Below are positions 44,233-53,775 of a DNA stretch of 64,000 nt, in pieces (within the stretch, counting starts at the first letter, position 1; each line of letters begins with the position of its first letter). Both the position numbers and the translations under genes were made by a program. The DNA comes from Pseudolysinimonas kribbensis. Its GTDB lineage: Bacteria; Actinomycetota; Actinomycetes; Actinomycetales; Microbacteriaceae. The notes under the pieces were generated by a model. It saw nothing but the letters and a program-made list of their open reading frames with translations, was not told the origin of the DNA and made no database searches. The stretch covers positions 1,364,001-1,428,000 of the forward strand of contig NZ_BSVB01000001.1 of assembly GCF_030161895.1 (NCBI RefSeq), in the 5' to 3' direction.

Positions 44233-44505
44233 GTGCGCGCATGGATCCTGTACTCGGCCGTGCGCGTGGGGCTGTTCGCGGTGCTGTTCGCGGTGGTCTA
44301 CGCGCTCACGGCACAGCTGTGGAGCTTCGCCTGGGCGGTCGCGGCCGTCGTCGCCGCCCTCCTGGCGTTCTGCATCTCGTACATCTTCTTCGGGCGGTTG
44401 CGCGCGCGAGCCCTTACCGAGCTCGCCGCGTCGCGCCGGCCCCGCGAGGCTCCGGCCGGCTCCGACGAGAACGCCGAGGACACGGTCATCGACCGCGACG
44501 CGTAG
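44233..44505 (+). CDS. DUF4229-like small membrane protein
   Basis: 90 residues from GTG 44233, with TAGGAT 6 nt upstream (leaderless type). Two membrane helices (YSAVRVGLFAVLFAVVYALT and VAAVVAALLAFCISYIFFGR) and a charged C-terminus match the DUF4229 pattern found beside menA in many actinobacteria. No function is known. It converges on menA with a 17-bp gap. Confidence 0.75.
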   Translation: MRAWILYSAVRVGLFAVLFAVVYALTAQLWSFAWAVAAVVAALLAFCISYIFFGRLRARALTELAASRRPREAPAGSDENAEDTVIDRDA

Positions 44506-44522
44506 GCGGCCCTGGAGCTCAC

Positions 44523-45611
44523 TCAGGCGGGCGCGAACAGCAGCGCCGCGCCCAGCCCCAGCCCGAACAACAGCGCCGTCAGCAGGGTGAGCTGCAGCGC
44601 CGTCACGAGCTCGCGCGGCGTCGTGCCGAACAGCACGATCACGATCGCCGGCAGTGCGACGATGAGCGTGAAGTACACGTAGCCGGCATTCAGGTAGAAC
44701 AGCGTGAAGAAGATCAGCACCACGAACGGCACGAGCATCAGCACCACGTAGAGCACGAGGGTCGGCACCCGCCCGATGAGCACCGCGAGGGTGCGCTTGC
44801 GCGCGGCGCGGTCCCGGTCGATGTCGCGGAGGTTGTTGACGACGAGCACCGCGCACGCGAGCGCCCCCGCGGCCACGCCGCCGAGCCATCCCTCCACGTT
44901 GACCGTGCCGATCCTGGCCGCGCTGCTGGTCAGGACGAAGACCGTGCCCGCGACCGGGACGATGCCGAAGAAGAGGAAGACGGCGAGTTCGCCGAGCGCC
45001 GAGTAGCCGTACGGGCGCTTGCCACCCGTGTAGAACCACGCGGCGGCGATGCACACCGCGCCGACGGCCAGCAGCCACCACTGGCCGCTGCGCCAGACGA
45101 CGAGCACGCCGGCGATCGCGGCGATCGCGAAGAACACGAGCGCGACCGTGAGCACCGCTCGGGGCCGGGCGCGACCCGAGCCGACGAGCCGCTGCGGCCC
45201 GACCCGGTGGGCGTCGGTGCCGCGCACGCCGTCGGAGTAGTCGTTGGCGTAGTTCACGGCGATCTGCAGCGCGATCGCGACGACGAGGCAGCCGACCGCG
45301 CGGAGCCAGTGGTCCCAGAGCTGGACGCCGAACGCCGCGGTGTTGGAGGCGGCGCCGTAGCCGATCGCGACCGCGGCGAGCGCGAGCGGGAGGGTCTGCG
45401 GACGCGCCCCCGCGATCCAGGTGCCGAGGGTGGCGGGACGGGCCTCGACGATCGGACGGCCGCCCGGGCGTCCGCTTCGCCCGCGGCCCTTCGAGCCGGA
45501 TGCCCTGCCCTTCGCGGGCGCGGACTTCGCCTTCGCGGGGACGGCCTTGCCGCCGGATGCCGCCGCCGTGCGCCGGCCGACGTCGATGCGCTGCTGCTTC
45601 GGGCGTGCCAC
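44523..45611 (-). CDS. menA: DHNA polyprenyltransferase (MenA)
   Basis: 362 residues from GTG 45611, TAGACT 7 nt upstream. A long basic Ala/Lys-rich N-terminal extension of about 55 residues precedes the UbiA domain: ARPQTLPLALAAVAIGYGAA, VNYANDYSDGVRGTDAHRVG (first DxxxD motif) and VNNLRDIDRDRAARKRTLAV (second DxxxD). Eight or so membrane helices. It prenylates 1,4-dihydroxy-2-naphthoate in the membrane. The extension is unusual in length but similar Lys/Ala tails occur in actinobacteria. Confidence 0.93.
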   Translation of the reverse strand: MARPKQQRIDVGRRTAAASGGKAVPAKAKSAPAKGRASGSKGRGRSGRPGGRPIVEARPATLGTWIAGARPQTLPLALAAVAIGYGAASNTAAFGVQLWDHWLRAVGCLVVAIALQIAVNYANDYSDGVRGTDAHRVGPQRLVGSGRARPRAVLTVALVFFAIAAIAGVLVVWRSGQWWLLAVGAVCIAAAWFYTGGKRPYGYSALGELAVFLFFGIVPVAGTVFVLTSSAARIGTVNVEGWLGGVAAGALACAVLVVNNLRDIDRDRAARKRTLAVLIGRVPTLVLYVVLMLVPFVVLIFFTLFYLNAGYVYFTLIVALPAIVIVLFGTTPRELVTALQLTLLTALLFGLGLGAALLFAPA

Positions 45612-45639
45612 GGCCGGAAGTCTATCGACCGACCCCGGG

Positions 45640-46741
45640 CTACCCGCGCGCCAGCTCGGCGAGGGCGCGTCGGTCGGGCTTGCCGCTCGGCAGCTCGGGC
45701 AGCGCATCCAGGTGCACGAGGCGGGCGGGCCGCGCGGCGGCGCCGAGTTCCGCGCCGACCGCGGCGATCGCGGCCTGGGTGTCGGCGTACCCGGCGGTGA
45801 ATGCGACCGGGGTCTCGCCCCAGCGCGGATCGGGGGCGGCGACGACCACGGCATCCTGCAGCCCGGGCTGCTCGCGCAGCACCCGCTCGATCTCGGCCAG
45901 CGCGACCTTGACGCCGCCGGAGATGAGCACGTCGTCGCGGCGTCCCGTGACGGTCAGCATGCCGTCGCGGAGCGAGCCGCCGTCGGCGGTGCGGAACCAG
46001 CGCGCCCCGCCGTGCATGACGAACCGCTCCGCCGTCAGCCCGGGATCGCCGAGATACCCCTCCGCGAGGCTCGGGCCGCCGAGCCACACCTCGCCGTCCT
46101 CGACGCGCACCGTCGCCCCGCCGACCGGCCGGCCGTCGTAGACGCAGCCGCCGCTCGTCTCGCTCGAGCCGTAGCTGCGCACGAGGCGCACGCCGGCATC
46201 CGCGGCCTGTGCCGCGAGCGTCGCCGGTGTCGCCTGCCCGCCGACGAGCACCGCCTGGAACCGGCGCAGCTCGGTGAGAGCGTTCCGGTCGTCGAGCAGC
46301 GTCGCGAGCTGGGCCGGTACCAGGGCGACGAGGCGCTCCGGGATGCCGAGCCGCCGCGCCGCGTCGACGAACCGTGCCGCGGTGAACGGCCCGCCCTCGA
46401 GCTCGACCGGATCGACTCCCGCGGCGAACGAGCGCACGAGCACGTTGAGCCCGGCGATGTAGTGCGTGGGAAGCGCCAGCACCCACTGGCCGGGACCGCC
46501 GAGCGCGGACTCGCTCGCGGCCGCGCTGGCGAGCAGCGCGTCGGCGCTCAGTGCGACACGCTTCGGTCCCCGGTCGAGCCGCTCGTCTCGACGACGAGCG
46601 CGATCCGCTGCTCGACCGTGCCGGGCAGCCCCTGCGGGTCGGCCCCCGGTGCCGCCGGCAGCACCGCGGGGCCCCCGCGAGCGCGGCGCGCAGCGCCACC
46701 GCGATCTCCGCCCCCCGCACCACCTCGAGCCTCCGCGTCAC
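45640..46741 (-). CDS. menE: o-Succinylbenzoate-CoA ligase (MenE), two frameshifts
   Basis: About 367 residues from GTG 46741. Missing bases near 46671 and 46571, both in G/C runs, when restored give LVVETSGSTGDPKRVALSAD (AMP-binding motif), then in frame LALPTHYIAGLNVLVRSFAA, YGSSETSGGCVYDG, WFRTADGGSLRDG, TGRRDDVLISGGVKVAL and PSGKPDRRALAEL with the catalytic Lys. It activates o-succinylbenzoate to the CoA ester. It is shorter than typical acyl-CoA ligases, as are other actinobacterial MenE proteins. Confidence 0.92.
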
Positions 46742-46762
46742 ACCGTCACCCCGCGTTCACGG

Positions 46763-46840
46763 TGCGCAATCGGGGGTCGAATCCCGTCTCGTACCCCCAA
46801 TTGGGGGCGGCGAGTGCGCCGCGACCCCCTATTGCGCGCA
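46763..46840. repeat. Cruciform-type palindrome between menE and menB
   Basis: Outer arms TGCGCAATCGGGGGTCG (46763-46779) and CGACCCCCTATTGCGCGCA (46822-46840) pair with small bulges, and inside lies the perfect 14-bp palindrome CCCCCAATTGGGGG (46794-46807). It fills the 118-bp gap between menB and menE on one strand and could end or process the menB transcript. Confidence 0.7.
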
Positions 46841-46859
46841 CTCAACGGGCTCGGGCGGG

Positions 46860-47752
46860 TCAGAAGTGCCACGGGTAGGGGGACCAGTCGGGGGGCGCTT
46901 CTCGAGGAACGCGTCGCGACCCTCGAGCGCCTCGTCGGTGCCGTAGGCGAGCCGGGTCGCCTCGCCGGCGAAGAGCTGCTGCCCGACGAGTCCGTCGTCG
47001 ACCGCGTTGAGCGCGTACTTCAGCATCCGGATCGACGTGGGGCTCTTGCCGAGGATCGTCTCGGCCATCTCGAGCGCCCGCGCCTCGAGCTCGGCGTGCG
47101 GCACGACCTTGTTGACCGCGCCCGTCTCGTATGCGCGCTGCGCGTCGTACTCCTCGGCGAGGAAGAACACCTCGCGCGCGAACCGCTGGCCCACCTGCCG
47201 GGCGAAGTACGCGCTGCCGTAGCCGGCGTCGAAGCTGCCGACGTCGGCGTCGGTCTGCTTGAACCGGGCGTGCTCGGCGGAGGCGATGGCCAGGTCGCAC
47301 ACGACGTAGAGGGAGTGGCCGCCTCCGGCCGCCCATCCGGGAACCACGGCGATGACGACCTTCGGCATGAACCGGATCAGTCGCTGCACCTCGAGGATGT
47401 GCAGACGTCCGACGCCGACCGAGCCGTCGTCGTACTCATAGCCGCTGCGCCCCCGGATGCGCTGGTCGCCCCCGGAGCAGAAAGCCCACCCGCCGTCCTT
47501 GGGGGACGGGCCGTTGCCGGTCAGCAGCACGGCACCGATCCGCGGGTTCTGCCGCGCGTCGTCGAGGGCGCGGGCGAGCTCGTCGACCGTGCGCGGCCGG
47601 AAGGCGTTGCGCACCTCGGGCCGGTCGATCGCGACCCGCGCGACCCGCCCGGTGGTGTCGTGGTGGTACGTCACGTCCTCGAGATCGGCGAAGCCGTCGA
47701 CCTCGACCCAGCGCTCGGGGTCGAACAGCTCGGAGACGCGGTCGGCGCTCAT
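46860..47752 (-). CDS. menB: 1,4-Dihydroxy-2-naphthoyl-CoA synthase (MenB), one frameshift
   Basis: About 297 residues from ATG 47752. Crotonase fold: VAIDRPEVRNAFRPRTVDEL, FCSGGDQRIRGRSGYEYDDG, VIAVVPGWAAGGGHSLYVVC (oxyanion hole Gly), DADVGSFDAGYGSAYFARQV and AYETGAVNKVVP. One missing base in a C6 run near 46898 restores the canonical C-terminus PPDWSPYPWHF. It closes o-succinylbenzoyl-CoA to DHNA-CoA. Its start overlaps the small membrane-protein gene upstream (ATGA). Confidence 0.95.
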
Positions 47753-48066
47753 GCGAGGGCTCCCAATCCGTGGAGGAGGACGAGCGGATTTCCGAGCACC
47801 GCGATCACGACGCCGAAGGTCGCCGCGACCACGCAGCGACGGCGCACGAGCGCGACGATCCCGACGATGAGCGCGGCGGCGCTGAACGCGTCGGCGAGGA
47901 GCGCCAGGACGGTGGCCGCGAGGTACCGCTCGGGGGCGTCGACCCCCAGCGCGACCGCCACCAGCGCCACCATGAGCACCGCGAGCGCGAGCGCGTAACG
48001 GCCGAGGGACGGCCTGCGCTCGCGCACGAGGCGATGCGACCGCGCGGGCGGCGAGGCGTCCGACAT
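47749..48066 (-). CDS. Small membrane protein before menB
   Basis: 105 residues with three hydrophobic segments (LALAVLMVALVAVALGV, LAALALLADAFSAAALIVGI-like, and VAATFGVVIAVLGNPLVLL) after a basic N-terminus. No family recognised. Coupled to menB by an ATGA overlap. Confidence 0.6.
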   Translation of the reverse strand: MSDASPPARSHRLVRERRPSLGRYALALAVLMVALVAVALGVDAPERYLAATVLALLADAFSAAALIVGIVALVRRRCVVAATFGVVIAVLGNPLVLLHGLGALA

Positions 48067-48164
48067 GGACGACAGCGGGGGCCGTGTCCGACGGCGCGGG
48101 CGCGGCGGTCGCGCGCGACGCGGCCGGCGTCGCCGACGCCGACCCCTCGGGGATCATGACCGGA

Positions 48165-48665
48165 TCAGACAAGGCCGAACAGCGGCGCGACGATGTAGAT
48201 GTTGCCTGCGAGCGCCAGCAGCAGGCCGAAGAGTCCGAGCACGCGGCCGAAGCCGGCCACGAGCGTGACGATCGCGAAGAACCCGGCGACGATGCTGAAC
48301 GCGAGGGCGATCGAGGCGAGCACGACCGACGCGGCGATCGCCGAGAGCAGCAGCAGGATCGCCGCGGCGAGGCCGACGAAGAACGCGATGAACCCGGGCC
48401 AGCGCACGCGGCGCGTGCCGTCCATGCGCGTGCGCCGCACGTCGCTGCGCCAGAACTGCCCGAGCGTGGGCGCGACCGTGTACTCCGGCGGGATCGGCGG
48501 GATCCCTCCGCGTAGCGGCGCGATCCCGCCGCGCTGCGGGGCGACGCCACCGGTCTGCGGGCGATACCCGCCCTGCTGCGGGGCGATCGGCGGCCCGGAC
48601 GACATCGAGCGGAGCTGGTTCGGCATCGGCGCGGGAGAACGTCCGGGCTGCTGCGAGTAGCTCAT
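48165..48665 (-). CDS. Proline/glycine-rich membrane protein
   Basis: 166 residues. The N-terminal 65 residues are a cytoplasmic-type tail of near-repeats (PQ/LRGGIxP units), then two hydrophobic pairs (WPGFIAFFVGLAAAILLLLSA; LASIALAFSIVAGFFAIVTL; GLFGLLLALAGNIYIVAPLF). It resembles DUF4190-like membrane proteins. Function unknown; it is divergent from menC with a 37-bp gap. Confidence 0.65.
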   Translation of the reverse strand: MSYSQQPGRSPAPMPNQLRSMSSGPPIAPQQGGYRPQTGGVAPQRGGIAPLRGGIPPIPPEYTVAPTLGQFWRSDVRRTRMDGTRRVRWPGFIAFFVGLAAAILLLLSAIAASVVLASIALAFSIVAGFFAIVTLVAGFGRVLGLFGLLLALAGNIYIVAPLFGLV

Positions 48666-48702
48666 CGGGCCTCCTGACCGAGCGTCAGCCTACTCTGGGC
48701 AC

Positions 48703-49698
48703 ATGCCCGCGACCCCGCCCCTGCGTGAGCTGCGGGCGGGCGCGCGGGTGGTTGCGATCCCGCTCCGGCGGCGCTTCCGCGGCGTCGACGTGCGCGAGGC
48801 CGTGCTGCTGGAGGGCCCGGCCGGCTGGACGGAGTTCTCGCCGTTCGTCGAGTACGACGACGCGGAGGCGGCGACCTGGCTCGCCGCCGCGATCGACTTC
48901 GGCTGGAACGCGCCGCCCGCCGCCCGCCGCGATCGCATCCCGGTCAACGCGACGCTGCCCGCCGTGCCCGCGACCGATGTGCCGGCCGTGCTGGCGCTCT
49001 ATCCCGGATGCCGCACCGTCAAGGTCAAGGTCGCCGAACGCGGGCAGGCGCTCGCCGACGACGTCGCCCGCGTGGCGGCGGCGCGCGCGGCGCTCGGCGC
49101 CGAGGGCCGGGTGCGGCTCGACGCGAACGGCGGCTGGAACGTCGACGAGGCCGAGCACGCCGTGCACGCCCTCGCGCCGTTCGACCTCGAGTACCTCGAG
49201 CAGCCGTGCGCGAGCGTCGAGGAGCTCGCCGAGCTCCGCTCCCGCCTGCACGACTGGGACATCCCCATCGCCGCCGACGAGAGCGTGCGCAAGGCCGCCG
49301 ACCCGCTGGCGGTCGCGCGGGCCGGCGCCGCCGACCTGCTGGTGATCAAGGCGCAGCCGCTCGGCGGCATCCACCGGGCGCTCGAGATCGTGGGCGACGC
49401 GGGACTGCCGGTCGTCGTGTCGAGCGCCCTCGACACCAGCATCGGGATCGCGATGGGCGCCCACCTCGCGGCCGCCCTGCCCGAGCTGCCCTACGACTGC
49501 GGTCTCGCCACCGTCGGCCTGTTCGAGCGCGACGTCGTCGCCGATCCGCTCGTGCCGGTCGACGGCGCGATCCCGGTCACCCGGCCGGTGCCGGATGCCG
49601 ACGCCCTCGACGCTCTTGCGGCGCCCCCGGAGCGCACGACGTGGTGGCTCGACCGCCTGGAGCGCTGCCACGCCCTCCTCGCCTCGCGGGTCGAGTAG
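48703..49698 (+). CDS. menC: o-Succinylbenzoate synthase (MenC)
   Basis: 331 residues; TACTCT 6 nt before ATG 48703, no Shine-Dalgarno. Enolase superfamily: GCRTVKVKVAERG (KxK catalytic lysines), VRLDANGGWNVDEA, LEYLEQPCASVEELAEL, IPIAADESVRKAADP (metal Asp and Glu ligands) and LLVIKAQPLGGIHRAL with the second catalytic Lys. It dehydrates SHCHC to o-succinylbenzoate. It converges on the ccs genes with an 8-bp gap. Confidence 0.94.
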   Translation: MPATPPLRELRAGARVVAIPLRRRFRGVDVREAVLLEGPAGWTEFSPFVEYDDAEAATWLAAAIDFGWNAPPAARRDRIPVNATLPAVPATDVPAVLALYPGCRTVKVKVAERGQALADDVARVAAARAALGAEGRVRLDANGGWNVDEAEHAVHALAPFDLEYLEQPCASVEELAELRSRLHDWDIPIAADESVRKAADPLAVARAGAADLLVIKAQPLGGIHRALEIVGDAGLPVVVSSALDTSIGIAMGAHLAAALPELPYDCGLATVGLFERDVVADPLVPVDGAIPVTRPVPDADALDALAAPPERTTWWLDRLERCHALLASRVE

Positions 49699-49706
49699 CG
49701 GCGAGG

Positions 49707-50723
49707 TCACATCGTGGAGAGCCCGCTGTACGCGTGCAGCCCGTGGAAGAACAGGTTCACGATCGTGAAGTTGAACAGCACCGCGGCCAGTCCGATGATC
49801 GCGAGCCAAGCGGATCGGGTGCCGCGCCATCCCCGGGTCGCGCGGGCGTGGATGTAGCCGGCGAAGATGACCCACACGATGAACGTCCAGACCTCCTTGG
49901 TGTCCCAGCCCCAGTAGCGACCCCATGCGTGGTACGCCCAGATCGCGCCGGCCATGAGGGTGAAGGTCCAGAACGCGAAGCCGACGATGATCAGGCGCGA
50001 CGACATCGCCTCGAGCGTCGCCGACGACGGGAAGGTCGCCAGGAACCGTCCGCGGGTCAGGCGCCCCTTCTCGCGCGCCTGCTGCAGCAGCTGCACGATC
50101 GCGAGCCCGCCGCCGACCGCGTAGAAGCCGGTGGCGAGCATCGCGACCGAGATGTGGATGTAGAGCCAGTACGACTGCAGCGGCGGCGACGTCGGCGCGA
50201 CGGCGACGTAGAAGTTGGTGGCGGCGAGGCCGAGCATCAGCACGACGAAGCCGGTGATGTAGGCGCCGAGGAACTTCACGTCGCGCCAGAGGTTCACGAC
50301 GATGAAGATGCCGACGATGATCGCCGTGCCGGTGAGCGAGAACTCGTACATGTTCGCCCACGGGCCGCGGTCGGCCGCGATGCCGCGGAGCACGACGGCG
50401 CCGACGTGCACGACCCAGGCGATGATCATGAGCGCGAACGCCGTGCGCTGGAACCGGGTCGCCTTGTTGACGCTCTTCGCCTGGCCCTCGGCGATGCGGG
50501 TGGTGACGCTGCCGACCCGTTCGAGCAGGGCCGTGCCGCCGCCGGCCCGTGCGGTCGTCGCGGCCGGCACCGCGGCACGAGCACTCGCCTCGGCGACGGG
50601 GATCGACCCGGTGCGCCGGCTCAGGTCGAGCACGTACATGACGAACGCGATCGCGTAGACGGCGATCGCCGAGTACGCCATCAGCAGCGAATAGGCGGCG
50701 AGGGTATCGGTCGTCACGGTCAC
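49707..50723 (-). CDS. ccsB: Cytochrome c biogenesis protein CcsB/ResC
   Basis: 338 residues from GTG 50723; TAGGAT lies 6 nt before a second GTG at 50717, which may be the used start. About eight membrane helices; the heme-handling WWD-type motif is WGRYWGWDTKEVWTFIVW, with conserved His in YIHISVAMLATGFYAV and NLFFHGLHAYSG. With ResB it exports heme and attaches it to apocytochrome c outside the membrane. The start overlaps the resB stop. Confidence 0.94.
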   Translation of the reverse strand: MTVTTDTLAAYSLLMAYSAIAVYAIAFVMYVLDLSRRTGSIPVAEASARAAVPAATTARAGGGTALLERVGSVTTRIAEGQAKSVNKATRFQRTAFALMIIAWVVHVGAVVLRGIAADRGPWANMYEFSLTGTAIIVGIFIVVNLWRDVKFLGAYITGFVVLMLGLAATNFYVAVAPTSPPLQSYWLYIHISVAMLATGFYAVGGGLAIVQLLQQAREKGRLTRGRFLATFPSSATLEAMSSRLIIVGFAFWTFTLMAGAIWAYHAWGRYWGWDTKEVWTFIVWVIFAGYIHARATRGWRGTRSAWLAIIGLAAVLFNFTIVNLFFHGLHAYSGLSTM

Positions 50724-52447
50724 ATCCTAGGTATCGGTGTTCGGGGGTCGTCCGGACCGTCGGGGTCGCCCGGGTCACCGAGGGCCGCGCGGTGGCGCGC
50801 CGCCACCTCGGCGACGGCGGCCTCGAGGTTCGCGTCCTCGCCGCGGGCGAGGCCGGCGTAGCGCAGTCGCGTGCCGTCCTCGCCGGTGACCGCGGTGATC
50901 CACATGCGCCGCCGGGGCACGAACAGGCTGAGAAGCAGGCCGCCGAGGACGAGCAGCGCGAACACCAGCGCGGGAAGGGGCGTCGGGTCGTGGTGGATGT
51001 CGAGGCTGACGTAGCGCCGGATGCCGCTGAACGTGATCGTGCCCAGCCCGTCCGGCAGCGTCGCCGTCTGCCCGCGCACGAGGTCGATCGGCCCGCCGCC
51101 GACCGTCTTGCTGGTCGCGGGGTCGCGCCCCGCGGCGAGCTTCAGCTTCGCCACGTCGAGCGTGTACACGTTCTGCGGGGTGCCGCCGCCGAGGCCCAGG
51201 TCGCCGATGTACACCGACAGGAACACGTCGGCCTTCGGCGACAGCTGCGGCGCGGCCGACAGGATCTGGTCCTTGCCCGCCGGCGGCGTCGGCCGGAAGA
51301 AGCCCTGGATGCCGATCTGCGTCGGCTTCCCCGTGGAGTCGGTCAGCCCGTCGGCGACCTTCAGCACGCCGTTGCTCGTGAGGTTGGCATCCTGCGCGAG
51401 GAACGGCGTCGGCTCGTTCTTGACGACCGTGCCGTGGGAGTCCCGGATCGTGAGGATCGGCGCGTAGCCGTTGCCGAGCAGGTAGATCTGGGTGCCGCCG
51501 ACCGTGATCGGCGCGTTGATCTTGAGCTCCTGCTTCGTCCACCCGCCGCCGGGGGTGCGGGTGCTCAGGCGGGTGACGTAGTCCTCCGGGTCCCAGGTGC
51601 CGGTCGTCTGGTTGAAGGCGTAGGTCGGCCGGAACGACTCGAGCCGCATCTGGTAGGGCTGCAGGTCGTCCACCGACGAGAACCGGCCCGGGATGAAGGA
51701 GTCGTAGTCGCTGCCGACGTTCGTGAACGTGGAGTCCTGCACGAGGATGCGCTGGCCGGTGTAGCCGAAGCCGCCGAAGACGCCGACGGTGAGCAGGATG
51801 CCGACGAGCGCGACGTGGAAGATCAGGTTGCCGGTCTCGCGCAGGTAGCCGCGCTCGGCCGAGACCGAGTCGCCGCCGCCGGGCAGCGGGTAGTTCTCGA
51901 CCCGGTAGCCGAGGCGGCGCAGCACGCGGCGTCCCTCGGCGACGGCGGTGGGGGCATCCACGGCGGTCGTCGCCTCCGTGTAGCCGATCAGCCGCTCGAG
52001 CCGGGCGGGCGTGCGCGGCGGCTTCGCCACGAGCGCCTGCAGATGGTGCCGGGTGCGCGGGATGATGCACCCCACGAGCGAAACGAACAGCAGCAGGTAG
52101 ATGGCCGAGAACCACGGCGACGCGAACGTCGAGAACACTCCGAGCGCGTCGAGGATCTTGTAGCCGTCGGGGTTCTGCTGCTGGAACTGGATGACGCCAT
52201 TCGGGTCGGAGGTGCGCTGCGGCACGAGCGACCCGGGCACCGCGGCGAGGGCGAGCAGCAGCAGCAGGATGAGCGCCGTGCGCATGCTCGTGAGCTGGCG
52301 CCACAGGAAGCGGAGCCAGCCGACCGGCCCGAGCCGCGGCTGCTGGATGCCGGGGGCGGGCTCGGGCGCCTCGGCGTGGCCGTCGGGGCGGGCGCCGAAG
52401 CTCGTCGGCGCGTCGGAGTCAGAGCGGGACAGGTCAGAGCGGGACAT
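50720..52447 (-). CDS. resB: Cytochrome c biogenesis protein ResB
   Basis: 575 residues. Four membrane segments: LTSMRTALILLLLLALAAVP, FSAIYLLLFVSLVGCIIP, NLIFHVALVGILLTVGVFGG near 235 and LPALVFALLVLGGLLLSLFV near the end, with a large extracytoplasmic domain between (about 260-500). SYDFRRR-type loop replaced by LVPQRTSDPNG, as in actinobacterial ResB. Works with CcsB in system II. It overlaps ccdA by 14 bp; a downstream start is possible. Confidence 0.92.
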   Translation of the reverse strand: MSRSDLSRSDSDAPTSFGARPDGHAEAPEPAPGIQQPRLGPVGWLRFLWRQLTSMRTALILLLLLALAAVPGSLVPQRTSDPNGVIQFQQQNPDGYKILDALGVFSTFASPWFSAIYLLLFVSLVGCIIPRTRHHLQALVAKPPRTPARLERLIGYTEATTAVDAPTAVAEGRRVLRRLGYRVENYPLPGGGDSVSAERGYLRETGNLIFHVALVGILLTVGVFGGFGYTGQRILVQDSTFTNVGSDYDSFIPGRFSSVDDLQPYQMRLESFRPTYAFNQTTGTWDPEDYVTRLSTRTPGGGWTKQELKINAPITVGGTQIYLLGNGYAPILTIRDSHGTVVKNEPTPFLAQDANLTSNGVLKVADGLTDSTGKPTQIGIQGFFRPTPPAGKDQILSAAPQLSPKADVFLSVYIGDLGLGGGTPQNVYTLDVAKLKLAAGRDPATSKTVGGGPIDLVRGQTATLPDGLGTITFSGIRRYVSLDIHHDPTPLPALVFALLVLGGLLLSLFVPRRRMWITAVTGEDGTRLRYAGLARGEDANLEAAVAEVAARHRAALGDPGDPDGPDDPRTPIPRM

Positions 52448-53159
52448 TCGCGCCCACCCCGATCGAATGCACGACGACGCCCCACAACCCCGACACCATG
52501 AGCACGCCGATGACGATCAGCAGCGCGCCGCCCGCGATGTTGACGGCCCGGATGTGGCGCTTGACGAAGCGGACCGACGCGCCGACCCAGCCGAAGCCGA
52601 TCGCGACCAGCAGGAACGGCACCCCGAGGCCGAGGCAGTACGCGACGCCGAGGAGCACCGCGCGCGCGAGGTCGCCCTGGTCGAGCACGAGCGAGGTCAC
52701 CGCCACGAGGGTCGGGCCGACGCACGGGGTCCAGCCGATCGCGAAGATCACGCCCAGCAGCGGCGCGCCGATGAGGCCGGTGCGGGGCTGCCATCCGGGC
52801 TTCACGGTGCGCTGCAGGAAGCTGACCTGCCCGATGAAGACGACGCCCATGACGATGACGACGACGCCCGCGATCCGCAGGATGAGGTCCGACCACTGGG
52901 CGACGAACACGCCGACCGTGCCGACCAGCACCGTCGCGAGGATGAACACGACCGAGAACCCGAGCACGAACAGCGCCGCGCCGAGCAGCACGCGACCCCG
53001 GGTGCGCACCGCCCCGCCGGTGACACCGCTGACGTAGCCGAGGTAGCCGGGCACGAGCGGCAGGATGCACGGAGACAGGAACGACACCAGGCCGGCCGCG
53101 AGCGCGATCGGCACGGCGAGCCAGAGGCCGCCGCCCGCGACGATCGAGCCGACATCCAT
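52434..53159 (-). CDS. ccdA: Cytochrome c biogenesis protein CcdA (DsbD-like)
   Basis: 241 residues, six membrane helices. LVSFLSPCILPLVPGYLGYV carries the first redox Cys and FAIGWTPCVGPTLVAVTSLV the second, the pair that passes electrons from cytoplasmic thioredoxin to ResA. Start ATG 53159 overlaps the resA stop (ATGA). Confidence 0.94.
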   Translation of the reverse strand: MDVGSIVAGGGLWLAVPIALAAGLVSFLSPCILPLVPGYLGYVSGVTGGAVRTRGRVLLGAALFVLGFSVVFILATVLVGTVGVFVAQWSDLILRIAGVVVIVMGVVFIGQVSFLQRTVKPGWQPRTGLIGAPLLGVIFAIGWTPCVGPTLVAVTSLVLDQGDLARAVLLGVAYCLGLGVPFLLVAIGFGWVGASVRFVKRHIRAVNIAGGALLIVIGVLMVSGLWGVVVHSIGVGANVPL

Positions 53160-53775
53160 CAGGACGACGTCTCGGTCAGGGTGTCCTGGATGACCTCGCG
53201 CAGCACGCTGGTCTGATCCGTCGTGATCTCGCCGTCGAAGCGCGCCGCGACCCGGCCCTTCGTGTCGATGACGAGCGTCGTCGGGGTGGTGCGCGGCGAG
53301 AACTTGCCGGCGAACGCCGCCGCCATCGGCGCGTTGTTGCCGGTCTCGATCGTGATCGGGTAGCTGACGCCGTGCGCCTTCGCGAAGGCCGTCGCCTGCG
53401 GCGCCAGGTCATTGATGTCGACCCCCAGGAACTGCACGCCCTTCTCCCCCGAGCCGAAGTGGGCGTAGAGCTTCTCGAGGCGCGGGGCCTCGGCGATGCA
53501 CGGCGCGCACTGCGCATACCAGAAGTTGACGACGACGACGTCGCCGCGCAGCTCGGAGCTCGACACCGTGCCGCCGGTCGACGTCGTCGCCGTGAAGCTG
53601 ATCGGCGCGGTGCGACTGCCGGGCGCGATCACCCGCGTCGTGCCGTCGCCCGAGGTGTAGTCGCCGCCGGTGTAGCTGCCGGCGATCCCGTCACCCGACG
53701 AGCAGCCGGCCAGTGCGAGGATGCCGCCACCAGCACGACCGCCGCCGCCCGCATCCGGCGTCCGCGCGCGCTCAC
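53159..53775 (-). CDS. resA: Thiol-disulfide oxidoreductase ResA/TlpA, lipoprotein (one frameshift)
   Basis: About 205 residues from GTG 53775, which overlaps the phosphatase stop (GTGA). One missing base near 53726 restores a lipoprotein signal (VVLVAAILALAGCSSG, Cys25). The thioredoxin fold follows: VVNFWYAQCAPCIAEAPRLE with the CAPC active site, FLGVDINDLAPQATAFAKAH and the cis-Pro TTPTTLVIDTKGRV. It reduces apocytochrome c Cys before heme attachment, fed by CcdA. Confidence 0.92.

Noticed and set aside
45640-46741. AMP-binding enzyme as part of a natural-product cluster
   Set aside because: It is MenE, flanked by menA and menB, with the expected short length; no carrier protein or other NRPS domains are present.
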